From positions 9,745,501 through 9,809,500 of the forward strand of contig CANTUV010000055.1 in assembly GCA_947685225.1 (NCBI GenBank): a stretch of DNA of 64,000 nucleotides, read 5' to 3'. Positions 1 to 11,999 of the stretch are shown in pieces. Each line of letters begins with the position of its first letter. The stretch's first letter is position 1. The DNA comes from Garcia nutans. Lineage: Eukaryota > Streptophyta > Magnoliopsida > Malpighiales > Euphorbiaceae. The notes beneath the pieces are model-generated. The model made no database searches. It was not told the origin of the DNA and saw only the letters and a program-made list of their open reading frames with translations. The position numbers and the translations under genes were made by a program.

Positions 1-1518
1 ATCTCCAATATCCCCATCTTGAAAGGATGATAAAACAAAGTCTTCTTCCAATCCTTTTCCCATCATGAAGGTTGCTGGTGGTGGCACTCTATTGAACCTT
101 GGAAATGGATTATCTTTGGTGTTGGGCTTTTCCGGCTCGGGCAACTTGCCATTATCAATTAAATTCTGGATCTCATGCCTCAACTTCATGCAATTGTCCG
201 TTTCGTGTCCAGGCCTTTGATGGAATTGGCAAAATGCATTAGTATCAAAGTTAGGTAGAAGAGGATTAGGCAAAGGACGAGGAGTCAAGGGTTGTAACAA
301 TCCCTTCTTTTGTAGCTTATTGAGAACCCAAGATAGTGGCTTCCCTAGATCTGAAAACTGCCTCATTCCTCTTTCACTAGTGGCATTAACATCAGCTTCT
401 TTTTGTGTGCTTTGATTGCCCGACTGGTAGTTCCCTTTCTCATTCCTTTTTATTGAAAATCGATTCTTCTCCCTTTCCCACTTCTCAATTTGTAAACCAG
501 CTTGGAGAAGATCTTTGAAATCACGTATGAGTGTATGAGACATCCTCTTACGAAGACTAGGCAACACCCCTCTCACAATCATCCTTATTTGATCGGATTC
601 ATCGGGCCTCTTCTTGAGTAAAGCAGCCTTGTTTCTCCATCTCTTGACATAGTCTACAAAATTCTCATTCGGCCTTTGCCTAATGGACTCCACTTCCATT
701 AAGGTAACTTCCAACTCAACATTATATCCATATTGTTGGATGAAGGCTTTGTAAAGTAGATCCCAACTCTTTTGTGTTCCATCATCCAAGGTATTGAACC
801 AATTTTGGACAACAGGGTCCAATGAGAGCATAAAGTACCTTAGGGTTTGAGCCTTAGTAGCTCGGGCAGATTGCATGGCAGTGATATACTGCTTCACATG
901 AAGATGAGGATTTCCGGTGCCATTGTACTTAGAAAAGGAAGGCATCTTGAATTTATAAGGGACTTCTTCATCTTGTTCAAATAACTTATCAACTTCGGAC
1001 ATCTCTTCGATTTTCAGCTTCTTCTCAAATTTCTTTTCTAAATCAGCAATCATCTTTTCAACATCAGATGTCTCGGTCTTTTCAATAGTTGCTTTCTCGA
1101 CAGCCTTCGGTTCTTTCTTCTTTTCTTGAACCTCTTGGTAGTATTGAGCCCAATCATCATCATCATCAATGACCACCTTTTCATCATCAAAAGCCACTTC
1201 ATTAACTTTAGTCTTCCCTTTGTCCTTTGGTTTCTTAGTGCTAGCAGATGCCTTGGCATAATTCTCTAAGATTGTAGTCAATTGGTTCTTCATGGTCTCA
1301 GCTAGGGCCTTTTTGATTTCTTCCATCTTGGCATTGAGGGCTTCATCCACCATTCTTTGAATTTGTTCGGGCTCCATTGTCTTTGGTGAGCAAGTGATTG
1401 AGTCGTTGCTAGATACTTCATCTCCGGTGTAGGTCGGATTGTCGTAAGCTTTTGAACTTTCGTAATCCAGGGCTGTGAGCCAGAGAGGACCAATGATATG
1501 AGATGCAAATGTATGCAT
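1..1518 (-). CDS. Gag of a Tat/Ogre-like Ty3-gypsy retrotransposon, open at the left edge
   Basis: The minus-strand frame has no stop from about position 1722 down to base 1, so the protein continues outside the window. I took the ATG at 1516-1518; ATGs at 1606-1608 and 1375-1377 are also in frame, and the last opens MEPEQIQRMVDEALNAKMEE. The N-terminal part is acidic and Lys/Glu-rich, likely coiled coil. The middle matches the retrotransposon gag fold: KMPSFSKYNGTGNPHLHVKQ, then WDLLYKAFIQQYGYNVELEV and RPNENFVDYVKRWRNKAALL. Near the edge is a variant zinc knuckle, CQFHQRPGHETDNC (CX2HX4HX4C). Gag forms the virus-like particle and packages element RNA. Over about 506 codons I see no disabling mutation, unlike every other element here, so this is probably a young insertion. 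The lineage assignment is by motif recall and is moderate. Confidence 0.82.
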   Translation of the reverse strand, partial: MHTFASHIIGPLWLTALDYESSKAYDNPTYTGDEVSSNDSITCSPKTMEPEQIQRMVDEALNAKMEEIKKALAETMKNQLTTILENYAKASASTKKPKDKGKTKVNEVAFDDEKVVIDDDDDWAQYYQEVQEKKKEPKAVEKATIEKTETSDVEKMIADLEKKFEKKLKIEEMSEVDKLFEQDEEVPYKFKMPSFSKYNGTGNPHLHVKQYITAMQSARATKAQTLRYFMLSLDPVVQNWFNTLDDGTQKSWDLLYKAFIQQYGYNVELEVTLMEVESIRQRPNENFVDYVKRWRNKAALLKKRPDESDQIRMIVRGVLPSLRKRMSHTLIRDFKDLLQAGLQIEKWEREKNRFSIKRNEKGNYQSGNQSTQKEADVNATSERGMRQFSDLGKPLSWVLNKLQKKGLLQPLTPRPLPNPLLPNFDTNAFCQFHQRPGHETDNCMKLRHEIQNLIDNGKLPEPEKPNTKDNPFPRFNRVPPPATFMMGKGLEEDFVLSSFQDGDIGD

Positions 1519-2540
1519 GTATGCACAAACAATTAACAAACGAGAACAAATTAGGACGTTCCTTTCAACCTTATAACATCCACACACGAATGGCGAGTCT
1601 CTTTTCATAGGTATATGGTTAACCAAAATACCAACATGGGGTACCTTGCTTTCGAACAATTCCCTCGGACGTTTCAACCAATAGTTATATTTTCGAAAAT
1701 GGGAATCAATCCATGATAATTCCTATTAATTAGGTTTTAATCCATTCAACCAACTATAATAGCTTTTATGCTATATTGGATTAAAACTAAATTAATAGGT
1801 TTATTACAAATAGATTTCTCACTTGGAAAGAGTAACTAATGGTTCATGCCAAAAACAAGCCCATGGTTAATTTATTCTTGGTGTAAACTAGGCCCACAAT
1901 TGATTTTTGGTATTTCATAATTGACCTAAATATTTTTGCAAGCTCTTTGTAAAAAATGGTTGGGTGAAAATAGTTTTGTTTCTAAGCCCATTGTAAAAAA
2001 GGTTAGAAAAATAGATTTTGGGCTTAGTATTTAGGCCATGGGCCAAAAAATTTTTGACTTGTTTTTAGAAAAAATCTTATGTCCAAAGACCATCTTGAAA
2101 AATTTTGAAAATAGTTTTGGTCTTTTGGATTTTAAAGAAAAAATTTATTTTGAGCTTGCAAATGTACTCATATTAGAAAAAGAACAAACCAAATAAGCCA
2201 TGATTTAAACTAAGATAAACTAACCATAGTCAAACAACATGCATTTGGGGTAAAACCCTAAGGAAAGTAACTAGGCCAATTACATGAGCTTTAGTCTTTG
2301 GGTAGAAAGGCTTAGGTTCCCATAGGAAGTATATACCAAATGGTACGAGGCTATGAGTGGTTATGTCATGCTCGATCTCCATATCTTGAGTGAAAGTATG
2401 GTATCCCTTACATAAAATAACACGGGTAACACGGGCGTCCTAACTCACGCACACAATGCAATCTAATATGATGCAATGGATAACATCATTATAAGAAAGA
2501 AAAGAATAATATAAAGACCAACGGAATCAACTTCTCTTAT
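1519..2540 (-). other. 5' leader of the Tat-like element, between PBS and gag
   Basis: This AT-rich stretch lies between the primer binding site and the gag start and would be the untranslated leader of the element RNA. It carries no coding match I recognise. The gag frame stays open back to about 1722, so part of it may be translated. Confidence 0.5.
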
Positions 2541-2557
2541 CCCCAGTGGAGTCGCCA
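2541..2557 (-). other. Primer binding site of the Tat-like element
   Basis: On the minus strand it reads TGGCGACTCCACTGGGG and starts one base after the LTR end CTCACA. The TGGCGACTCC start is typical of Tat/Ogre-group elements, primed by the 3' end of a host tRNA. It fixes element orientation (minus) and the inner boundary of the 5' LTR. Confidence 0.75.
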
Positions 2558-2558
2558 C

Positions 2559-4745
2559 TGTGAGCGGGGATTTTCGCCCCCACTCCCGGTGGAATGGTTC
2601 TTGCGACTTCGGCACTGTTTAGGCTCAGGGCCTTAGAGAACACGGACCTAAGTCCAGAGAAAATGGAGTCGCCACCCGGATGGGCCGGGAAAAAAGAAAG
2701 GGATGGATGACTCAATTCTTAAGGAATCCCCAACCCTCTAATGGGTTCAGAAAGTTGGATACATGTGGGGAAAGTGAGAAATGACCCAGCACCCCCACAA
2801 CGCCCGGTTCATTGGAACCGGCCTCCTTTACAGGTCTTAATATTATAAAATTCTTAATTATAATAATATTATCCATATTACACACAATAATTAAAAGAAA
2901 GCATCAATATATTAAAATCAAAGAAATGTCCAAACAAAACAAAACAAATAAATGGACACCCATCCAAGGATGGAAACATGTCCTTACATCATATGCCTAT
3001 TTAGGACACCCACCAAAAGGTAGAAACATGCCCTTTACATAGGTTCTAAAATAGAAAAGCAAATTAAATTACATGATGTTTAAATAATGAGGTACCCACA
3101 AAGTGGAAACATACCTCTTACAACTTTTGGAAATCTAAATTGATTAATAAAAATAAATAAATCATTCATCAAAAGTATTTAAATATCAATAAAATAAACA
3201 TTCATCCATGATAAATTAAATAAATCAAGTATTAAAATTAAATAAATTAAAGCATAAGAGATAAATCAAGGTATAAATAAATATGGAATTGAATAAAACA
3301 AATAAAAGTTCAAGTATAACTACTATTTCTATTTAGGGTTATTTATCTCATGTGTTAAGGCTTTGGAAATTCTAAAGTTTAAGCTACTGTGATTTTTTAG
3401 GGAATTAAAATAGATTAGGGTTTTATGTTTTTTAAAGGTTGGTAAGACACTTTGATTAAACAAATTAAGATTTGAATGGTGAAATCTTGAAACTAGGGTT
3501 TTAGACACTTTGAAATACTTTTTAATTCATGATCTTAAATAGTGATTTAAGCTACTGTGTGATTTTTTGGTTTTATGTTTTTATGTTTTTTTATGTTTTA
3601 AAAGGATTAGGGTTCACAAAAATTAGGGTTTAAGGTTTTAAAAGGATTAGGGTTCATTATTTTAGGTTTAAAAGTTGAATTTTGGATTTAGGCTTTGAAA
3701 TTAGGGTTCTCGGGTAATGAATTATTTTTAGGGTTTTAAAAAGCAATTTGATATTTTATGAAGTTTTATGAATTTAAAAAAATGGATTGAAGTTTTTATA
3801 AGTAGAAAAGATGTTTTTTAAGGCTTTTTGAATGAAATAGAACCTACTTTAAAATCTTAAAAGAAACAAAATTTGATTTTGGTTTTGTTGAAAAATATGT
3901 TCAATTAGTGTTTTAAGGACTTTAAGAAGAAAAAATAACAATTTTAAGTCTTTTTAGAAAAGAAGATCACGTTTTAGTGTTTTAATCTTGGAAAAATTAA
4001 ATTAAAGTTCTAAGATTTTAACTTTTGAAAAACACAAAAAACCCTAGTTTAGCTACTGTGTAAAAAATTAGAATTTAGAATTTCATACCTTCTTTTGTTG
4101 ATTCTCCACAAAATAACTCTTCTTGGATGAACTAGCTCCAAAGACAAGTTTTGGTTGCCTTTTCAATTGCTTAATCCGTGCTACTACTGCTTTAAAGATC
4201 AATTGAATTGAGTTTACCTTTTCATTCCTTGATTTGGTTTCAAAAATCCAAGCTATTGCCTTTTTTTCCCCCTTGATTTGGTTTAATTAGTCATTATTTA
4301 TAGTGGTTTTTAGGTTGTTTATTCCTAATTCTCCACGGTAATTAATATTAATAAAAAAAGAAATTAAAACCTAATTGAATTAGGTTTCAAAAAATTGCGT
4401 TGAAAATTTTTTCACTGGCGAAAATTGTGGCAGCGGGCCCGTGGCGTGCTAGCCCGCAGGAATTTCCTGCGGGAAATTTTTTCGCCCGCAAGCCTGCGGG
4501 TGAACTGCAGCTGGCCCGACGGGCCCGCGCGACCACTTTTCGCTGCCGATTTTTTTCGACTCCGATTTTTATTTTGATTTTTATTTTATTTTTATTTGTT
4601 CATTTTCATTTTTTATTATTAAAAATTAAATACTAAGGTAAAAATTATTTAATTAAAATTATTTTGGACCAATTAAACAACAAAAATCATTTTGAACTAA
4701 ATAAAGCATATTGGATCGGATTGGGTTAAAAATTAAGGGTCTACA
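2559..4745 (-). mobile_element. 5' LTR of the Tat/Ogre-like element
   Basis: Read on the minus strand, the LTR starts TGTAGACCCTTAATTTTTAA at 4745 and ends CTCACA at 2559, about 2.19 kb. Two other LTRs in the window (30829 and 44854) start with nearly the same bases, and the one ending at 46616 shares the terminal CTCACA and the block just inside it. A GC-rich island at about 4430-4550 contains inverted segments (cccgcaggaatttcctgcggg is a palindrome core). The element's second LTR would lie left of the window, so the target duplication (GGCCC at 4746-4750 on this side) cannot be checked. Confidence 0.75.
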
Positions 4746-5859
4746 GGCCCAAATATCCTTATACAATAAACTAGTTCTAGAACTATTGCCTTGGCCTATC
4801 TCATCATAATGATACCAATGTGTCTCGTTAGTGGATGCACCAATATCTGTGACATCGAGTGTCTCATCCACAGCATAACTACTGTGTCCAACTTAGGGGC
4901 GTAGTAACATCTCTGTTACACTCAGTGCCTCCACCCCATCGCGTAAGGCATGCCAATTACCAAGCATAATCTTCTAGCAACTAGTTATGCATAAGGCACA
5001 CACAATACACATTTGTCATTCCATCATGTTTCCTCTTTTCCATATAATCATCACATTTTATCATATTCATCATTAATTCATAATTCACACTTGACATCCA
5101 ACCACATTTCTTATTTTTATATTTTCATCATGTAAGCATGAACCACGCTCATCATGTGACTCATTCCACATACACACTTTCATTCAACATATTCATTACT
5201 CTTTTCACATTGATAGGTCCATATATGAATTTTCAATACAATAACAACCAAACATAATGAATCTTTAAACCTTGACAAACCAACCGCGGTCATGGTATCC
5301 AATAGCTGCGCCCGTAGGATGTGAAACAAAGGTGTAAAACACATTTGAACACCCCCACGGTTGTGGCATTCAAAGGCCATGCACGTGGCATGCAATCTGC
5401 TTCTGTTTCTTCATCATTTTCACATGAAATAACCCTTTGTCCAAGTCCATGACCGTGGCTCTTCATGGCCAAGCCCATGGCATCCTAAAATCACACATTT
5501 TTATAATTTTCATCAATACATATACACAAATCACCTAAGAAACTCAAACTTATATTAAATCAAGTATATACAACTCAAGATCATATGCACAAGCCAAAGA
5601 GATTATGTGTATAAACTAAAGAAATTATATGTACAAACCTTAGTTAATCCAAGCTTACTCTTCTCCACTTGATCCCCCTTAGCCTAAACACAAAATCATA
5701 ACAATAATCATCATATAGTTCATTCATACAATCATCCATATATTAATTCACTCAATTCACAACTCATTTCTATAAAACCCTTACTCTTTTCCTCAATTCC
5801 AACTACCCATCATCATCCTCAACATCTACCCATATTTACTTCATCTATGCATCAATTCA

Positions 5860-5894
<35 letters not shown>

Positions 5895-6256
5895 CTCCAC
5901 ATACCATAGTTATCATCTGATTCAATTAATAATCACTTTCTCTCACTAACCATATCACACATATACTCAAAATCACATCAAAAATAAGCTTAAGAAAGGA
6001 TACTTGTTCTTTTACTAAACCTTCATCATCTTCATCCCTTTTAAATCTCTTATAAAATTAATTGTAGCATGAAAAACTCACTCTTCTAAATCTCTCTCTC
6101 AAAGCCACGTTAAGAAGAAGAAGAAGAAAGAAGAATAGTCTCTTTTTTTTCCATCTTTATCTTTTATATAAATAAAATAATATAACTAATTTTTCACCCA
6201 AAATTTCCACCAATCTCTTTCTCCCTTCTTTTGACTTTCACTTCTCCTTTCTCTTG

Positions 6257-6312
<56 letters not shown>

Positions 6313-6540
6313 TAAAATCAACTTTTCCAACACCCTATTATATCTCATATTTATGTAATGTATATCTTGGGTGTATATATATGTCTTATATATTGTATTT
6401 ATATTTTTCATATATTTTAAATACATAATATATATGTATAACTTCCATTATACATATTCATCTCATATTTTCTCTGCTTATTACATCAATATATTCTCCT
6501 ATATTATTATTTAAAAGTACATTAAAATCAGGGTATTACA
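4746..6540 (-). mobile_element. Fragment of a chromovirus-type gypsy LTR (family member a)
   Basis: The right end is GGTATTACA at 6540, a decayed form of the TGTAACA/TGTTACA terminus. The body has the family hallmarks shared with the copies at 8038-11200 and 31759-34802: an aggcccaaatatccttatac block, short repeats of the type gataccaatgtgtctcgtt with clustered CG sites, and cttttgactttcac near the end followed by a simple repeat. The left part is cut by the Tat-like element, which appears to have inserted into it. Assignment to the Tekay/Del-type chromoviruses rests on terminal bases and large LTR size only. Confidence 0.55.
6259..6312. repeat. (ATT)n microsatellite
   Basis: About 18 uninterrupted ATT units near the end of LTR copy a. 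Related LTR copies carry different simple repeats at the equivalent place (GATGAT/AAT in the copy at 31.8 kb). It creates spurious poly-Tyr and poly-Asn frames. Confidence 0.9.
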
Positions 6541-7200
6541 CGAACTAAGGTTCAAGAATATAAATTAAGCTTAAAACATGTAATCTAGGGCTTGAGTGTG
6601 TAAATTAGTGTTTGATATGCAAGACCAAAGTTAAAACATGCCAATTTATCCTAATCCCAAATATATAACTTACTGTATAGAATTGTACAAAATCATACTT
6701 GAAATTCGCTAATACAGCAGTTAAAAAATAAAAGTAATAGACAAATGTCTAATTTAGACCATGTACTATAACATGTGGACCATATTGGCCCTGAAAGTTT
6801 TTTTTGAACCAAAATGTAGCTTTTTTTTTCAAATTCGAATCAAATTAGAATTTTTTTAAAATAACAGTTAACTGACCTAACAACGGGGTTCAATTTGGAC
6901 CTTAGTTAAATATCATGATCCAAATTAAACTCTTTTTTGAATTTATTAATATTAATATAATATTTTTAAATAAATCTTTAATATTAATAATCGATAGTAT
7001 TAAATAATTAATTTTTATAATATCATAATTTAAAAAATAATTTATAATATTAAAAAATTGTAATTTATTTTTTAATTTTCTTCAATTCTTATATTTTATA
7101 TTTTAAAAATTACTTTCTTAAAAACTCTTGGATTAAAAAAAAATCATGGCTTAACAATTTATGATTTATTTATACAAAACAGTCACACTAAATAAAATTA
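6541..7200. other. AT-rich intergenic DNA with one copy of a dispersed repeat
   Basis: No gene seen. At about 6740-6930 the text runs gtctaatttagaccatgtac, then an aataacagttaactgaccta block. The same arrangement recurs in diverged form at about 52030-52250 and 59160-59350, so this is a dispersed repeat of unknown class. Confidence 0.45.
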
Positions 7201-7204
7201 ACAA

Positions 7205-7885
7205 AATGAACAAAAATCTTTAATTTCATCATCTCTATTAATAACTTTCATAAGCCTGAAATTATAACTATCAATTTTACAATCTTAGAGGAAAAACCAA
7301 AGCTATAAATATTGAAAGCTAAAAATATTGAAAGCTAAAAATATTGAAAGCTAAAAAAATAGTAAAAAATAGAGAAAAATAAATTAGCAGTCTCCTTCGT
7401 AATTTGATTAAAAAATTGTATATGTGGTTTTTATATTATTTTTACCTAATTTAATTTAGTTAATGAAATAATTTTTTAGCTCCAAAAATTAATTGAAAAT
7501 TTTAATTAATGAAAATTTTAGTTTTTAAATTTAATTTAGTTAATGAAATAATTTGTTAGTTTTAAAAATTATTTAAAAATTTTAATTAATAAAATTTTCA
7601 GTTTTAAAAATTAATTAAAAATTGCAATTAATTTTTAAAACTGAAAAAATTATTTCATTAATTAAATTAGGTAAAAATAATATTAAAACTACCACATATT
7701 CAGTTTTTTAATCAAATTGTGGAGGAGACTCTCAGTTTATTTTTTTTTTTTACTTTTTCTATTTTCTTTTCTCTAGCTTCTAATATTTATAGTTTTGGCT
7801 TTTCCTTCAAGATTGTAGAATTGGTGGTTGTGATTTCAAGTTCATGAAGATTATTAAATGAAGGTGAAAAAAAAAAACTAAAATT
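7205..7885. repeat. Long inverted repeat (foldback/MITE-like hairpin)
   Basis: The arms at about 7205-7480 and 7640-7885 are reverse complements with scattered mismatches. Matching landmarks are caattttacaatctt against aagattgtagaattgg, gaaaaaccaaagctataaat against tatttatagttttggctttt, and gcagtctcc against ggagactctc. The left arm has three tandem atattgaaagctaaaa units. The loop is itself built of AT-rich inverted segments. No coding capacity. It looks like a foldback element; transcription would yield a hairpin of over 200 bp and possible small RNAs. I did not find a convincing target duplication. Confidence 0.7.
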
Positions 7886-8037
7886 GGAGCACAACAGAAT
7901 TTATGCTTCATTTTTCAATTTTCAACATTTAACACAAAAGAAAATCTTTACAATTTATATCATATACATATTTATAAATATAATGTATAATTTTAAATAC
8001 ATTTCAAAAAGTTTAAAGTGTATATATGAAATGCAGA

Positions 8038-10726
8038 TGACACTGGTTTGTGACGGCTCTAAAATCTTCATAACAACCAACTATAGCCTAGACCTTGTAT
8101 GATCTAGCAGCTCTCTCTAGATTATTCGGATCTGCCATGTCACCTATGCGATAAAATTTATTCGCGCTAAGCATTTCGCCTAGTAGTATATACTTTGATA
8201 AAAAATAAATGATAGTACATACATAATGCCCTTAATGCACTATAATTCAAATGTCACCCAACAAGTATCAAAATTTATTTAACATATTAATCATCCATAC
8301 ATATTAGGCCCAAAAATCCTTATATACTAATATAGTTTCAAAAATATTATCTTAGACTATCTCATTTATCTATGACACCAGCGTGTCTCACCCGAAGGCA
8401 TAATGAGTTTATGACACCAGCGTGTTTCACCCAAAGGCGTAATAAGCATATAACACCAGCGTGTCTTACGCGAAGATGTAAAAATCCAACAATAATAATC
8501 TGAAACTAGACTCTATATAAGGTGACATGCAAACTCATTTTCTTTTATTCCATATTTCTCATTATTTTTCATATTGTTGACTCTTAAAACATATCATCAT
8601 CACATTTAAAACAAATGTGGCTTACTTCCACATTTTAGTGTATATTTGCACTTTTCACATTTTGCACACACATCACATTTTGCCATTCTCCAATGGTTTA
8701 CCATGCCATAGTCAATGCAAATCAACCACTATTACTTTAAATAATGTCTTACACATACATTCACATAAATCATGTAGCATAGCACATTTAATAAATGTAA
8801 TGTATTATGCTTAAAATTAATTAAATTCAATATCAAAGTATGTACTAACCTTTTCCGAATGCACTCCAAGCTAAAAGCACTGCTTGATCCAAATAATCTT
8901 CACTGCTAAGTTGATGAAACAACTATCTACTCAATACATATTCAAAATGTGAATGAATACCATACATTAGAACCACATTTTAAGTGTTTAAATGCTTAAA
9001 ACACAAATTAAAGCATATCCTTCAATTTTCCCTTCTCTTAGCCCTAAGGCTCTTCAACCTTAGAAATTCAATTCAACCAATTCCAAATTGAGTTTTAAGC
9101 TTAAATATATCTAAAATATTACATTTAACACATTTCAAGCAATAAAACTTAATTTAGAATCACTCCCTTTAAAACCTTAAAATATGCCTTAACTCACTTC
9201 AATTTTAGTTCTTTATTTCAACCAATTCCACATGGTAATTTAAGCTTATTTCCATCATTAAAATCGTTAAACAATACAATTTAAATCATAACATCAAATG
9301 CACCATCAATCTTTAGCAAGACTCTTTCCAAAACCCTAATTTACAAACTTTTGCTTCCAAACCCTAACCAAATCTAAACTTTTCTTTCCTCCAACCTTAA
9401 AATCATTGTTTATCCATCAAATTGACATCATTTTTATCCATTGAAACAATTATATCATGCTCACTCAAAAATCTAATTCATACATATTCATAGTTTTCTA
9501 TAAAACTTGAAAATTTGGTAAGAAAGCTTACCAATGGATGAGGCAACCATCAAATCTCCCTTCAATCCTTAAAAATCCTTCAAAATTTGGTGTTTGGAAT
9601 AGCAAAATCTTCCCTCTTGACTATGGTGGAAATCAAACTAGTGAGAGGAAGAAGAAAAAGGAAAATGCTTTTTAATTTTTGACTTTTCTTTCTTTAATTT
9701 ACTATCCATATATATATATATTATTATTTTAATTAATTAATTAATTTTTTAATTTTTTAATCCCAATTTCATCTTTCATCCAAATTTATTTTCTTTTTAA
9801 ATTATTTAATTAATTTTAATTTGTATAAAATTTATTTACAATTTTGCCTCCTCTTTACTATTTATCTTTTGTTTTTTATAATTTGTGTTCCACTTTATAA
9901 GTAATATATATATTCATTATATTCCACATATAGTCTTGATATTTTCTTACTTCCAACACCTCATTTAACTCTTCAACTTATTAATTTAAATTAATTTTAT
10001 TTAATTTTAGTAAATTAATGGATGCTACATATCCACTTTTATCAATATGGCCTACGCACACATAACCCATCAACCATTAAGATTACTCATTCAAATTCAC
10101 TTCCATCCTCAATGTACATTAAATTATCATTATATAAATAATTTTCATCAAAATTCCATTAAAATCCTAAATTTTCAACTTACTAGTTTATCCAAACTTC
10201 AACTACTACAACTCATTTTCAATATTTAACCATAGAAACATTACTAACACACCAAAATAATAATAAAACAACTAATTTCTATAATTATCTTCACCTCCAT
10301 ACAAAATCCTAATTTCACATTACAAGTCCATAAACCCTGACTTTATCTAAACTCACCTATAATCAATTTCTAACTATATAATCATCATATGTATATATTA
10401 AAACAATATTATATCATTTCATTACAATAATTAAATCCACCCATACAAAAACCTTTATTTAGGCATAATCTACCCATAACTCTATTTCCATCTTTTATGT
10501 TTATTTCAAACAACTAACCAACAATTCATCATATACTCATCATTTTAATATCATTTCTATCTATTTTAATAATTTAAAATTATTTTCTCTCTCTTGCCAT
10601 CTTAGACATAAACTTAAAATCGATTAAACAAGCTTAAAAGAAATATTACTTACTTGTTTCTTGATTTTTCTTGAAAAATCCACTTGAAACCTTGGAATTC
10701 CTAAGTAATTTGAAGTATTTTGAAGA

Positions 10727-10764
<38 letters not shown>

Positions 10765-11200
10765 GTAAAAATCGGCCATGGATTGGAGGAAGGAGGAAGA
10801 AGACTTCTTTTTCATTTTTTTCCCAATTTCTCATCCATAAATATTAACTTATTTAATTATTTTTCTTATTTTCCTGTCCACTCATTTCTTTCTTCCTTTG
10901 ACTTTCTTTTTTTCTTTTATTTATTTATTTATTTATCCACTTTCCATCCATAATTATATATCTATATATTTATATCTTCTTTATATTTTATCTATATGTT
11001 ATGTATATTTTATACATATATATATGTAATATATATAATATATAACATATATGTAATATATATATTTTATGTATACATTAAGTATTCATTATGGGTATAT
11101 AATGTGTATTATATATATATATATATTATTTTTTTCATCTAATATATTACTACCCTCCCAATTAATTATTTAATAATATTTAAAATTTTCAGGTGTTACA
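8038..11200 (-). mobile_element. Chromovirus-type gypsy LTR, probable solo LTR (family member b)
   Basis: The right end is GGTGTTACA at 11192-11200; the left end is less sure (TGACACTGG at 8038, perhaps a decayed TGTAACAC). The length of about 3.16 kb is close to the 3.04-kb copy at 31759-34802. Three tandem units of the type gacaccagcgtgtctcaccc at about 8370-8470 and a tcctttgactttc block at about 10890 match the other two copies. No internal coding region follows, so this is probably a solo LTR. Flanks tgcag and tgcat may be a degraded target duplication. No gene lies inside. Confidence 0.55.
10732..10761. repeat. (CT)n microsatellite
   Basis: About 15 CT units inside the LTR ending at 11200. 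It is the source of poly-Leu/Ser and poly-Arg/Glu artefact frames. Confidence 0.9.
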
Positions 11201-11289
11201 TGCATAGTGAAATGGGGACCGGTATGCATAATACATTAAATCTTCTAGATAACGAAGATTTTAAACAAGGCTCACTGATCTTATACACT

Positions 11290-11970
11290 TTTAGTAGAAA
11301 ATAAATGAGACATGGGAAAGTGTAAATAAGTTTAATTTGAATTTTGAATGGAAATGAAAACCAGATTGTGTAATGGAGTGACGATTGTAGATATCTATGA
11401 CTTCAAATATAGTAATATCTGCATATTTAGAAAATGACCTGTTAAACTTGGAAATTGCAAATAAATTTGAATTGGAATTTTGAACACCGGAATGTAAATG
11501 AAATGTTGATTTGCAGAGTGTAGATTTAATACATACATGTTTGCTCTTCATAATATTATTCTCCTATCAGCAAGACAAAGTCATGTTAATATTCAGTACG
11601 GCCATATAATATATTATCAAACCATTCTTTCTATAAGCATTGTAGTGTTAATTTTATGAAATACTATATGTTGGATAAATTTTTGTGTCATTATATAAAC
11701 ATTGTCGTGCAATATCCAATCAATTGTAAAACATAATATTTTTCCCATATTTACAAATCAGTATGAAAAAGTTGTGTAAAACATTAATATGGTCATGTTG
11801 TTTATTGAGAAAAATTATAATAATATTATTAGGTCATTTCTTTACATAAACATTGTCGTGTCAAATATATAAATTCTTATATTTTTATATAGTCTCGTTC
11901 ATTTTTTATACACATCGTATTAATAAGTTATACTTGTGCTTATATGTTTGTTCTTTATAATATTATTATC
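11290..11970. repeat. Diverged repeat block, first array
   Basis: Contains sequence found again at about 14340-14880: aaataaatgagacatggg, ttgaatggaaatgaaa and tgtagatatctatgact. It also holds shorter units of the type cattatataaacattgtcgt followed by caat-tgtaaaacataatattttt. The family is AT-rich, non-coding and of unknown class. Confidence 0.6.
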
Positions 11971-11999
11971 TATATACCTATCAGTAATTGGTTTCAAAA

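Noticed and set aside
4400..4636. 78-codon frame in GC-rich DNA
   Set aside because: It lies in the U3 part of the Tat-like LTR, with inverted repeats and no protein motif; the openness comes from the GC-rich composition.
6231..6428. Open frames rich in Tyr or Asn on both strands
   Set aside because: They are translations of the (ATT)n microsatellite inside an LTR.
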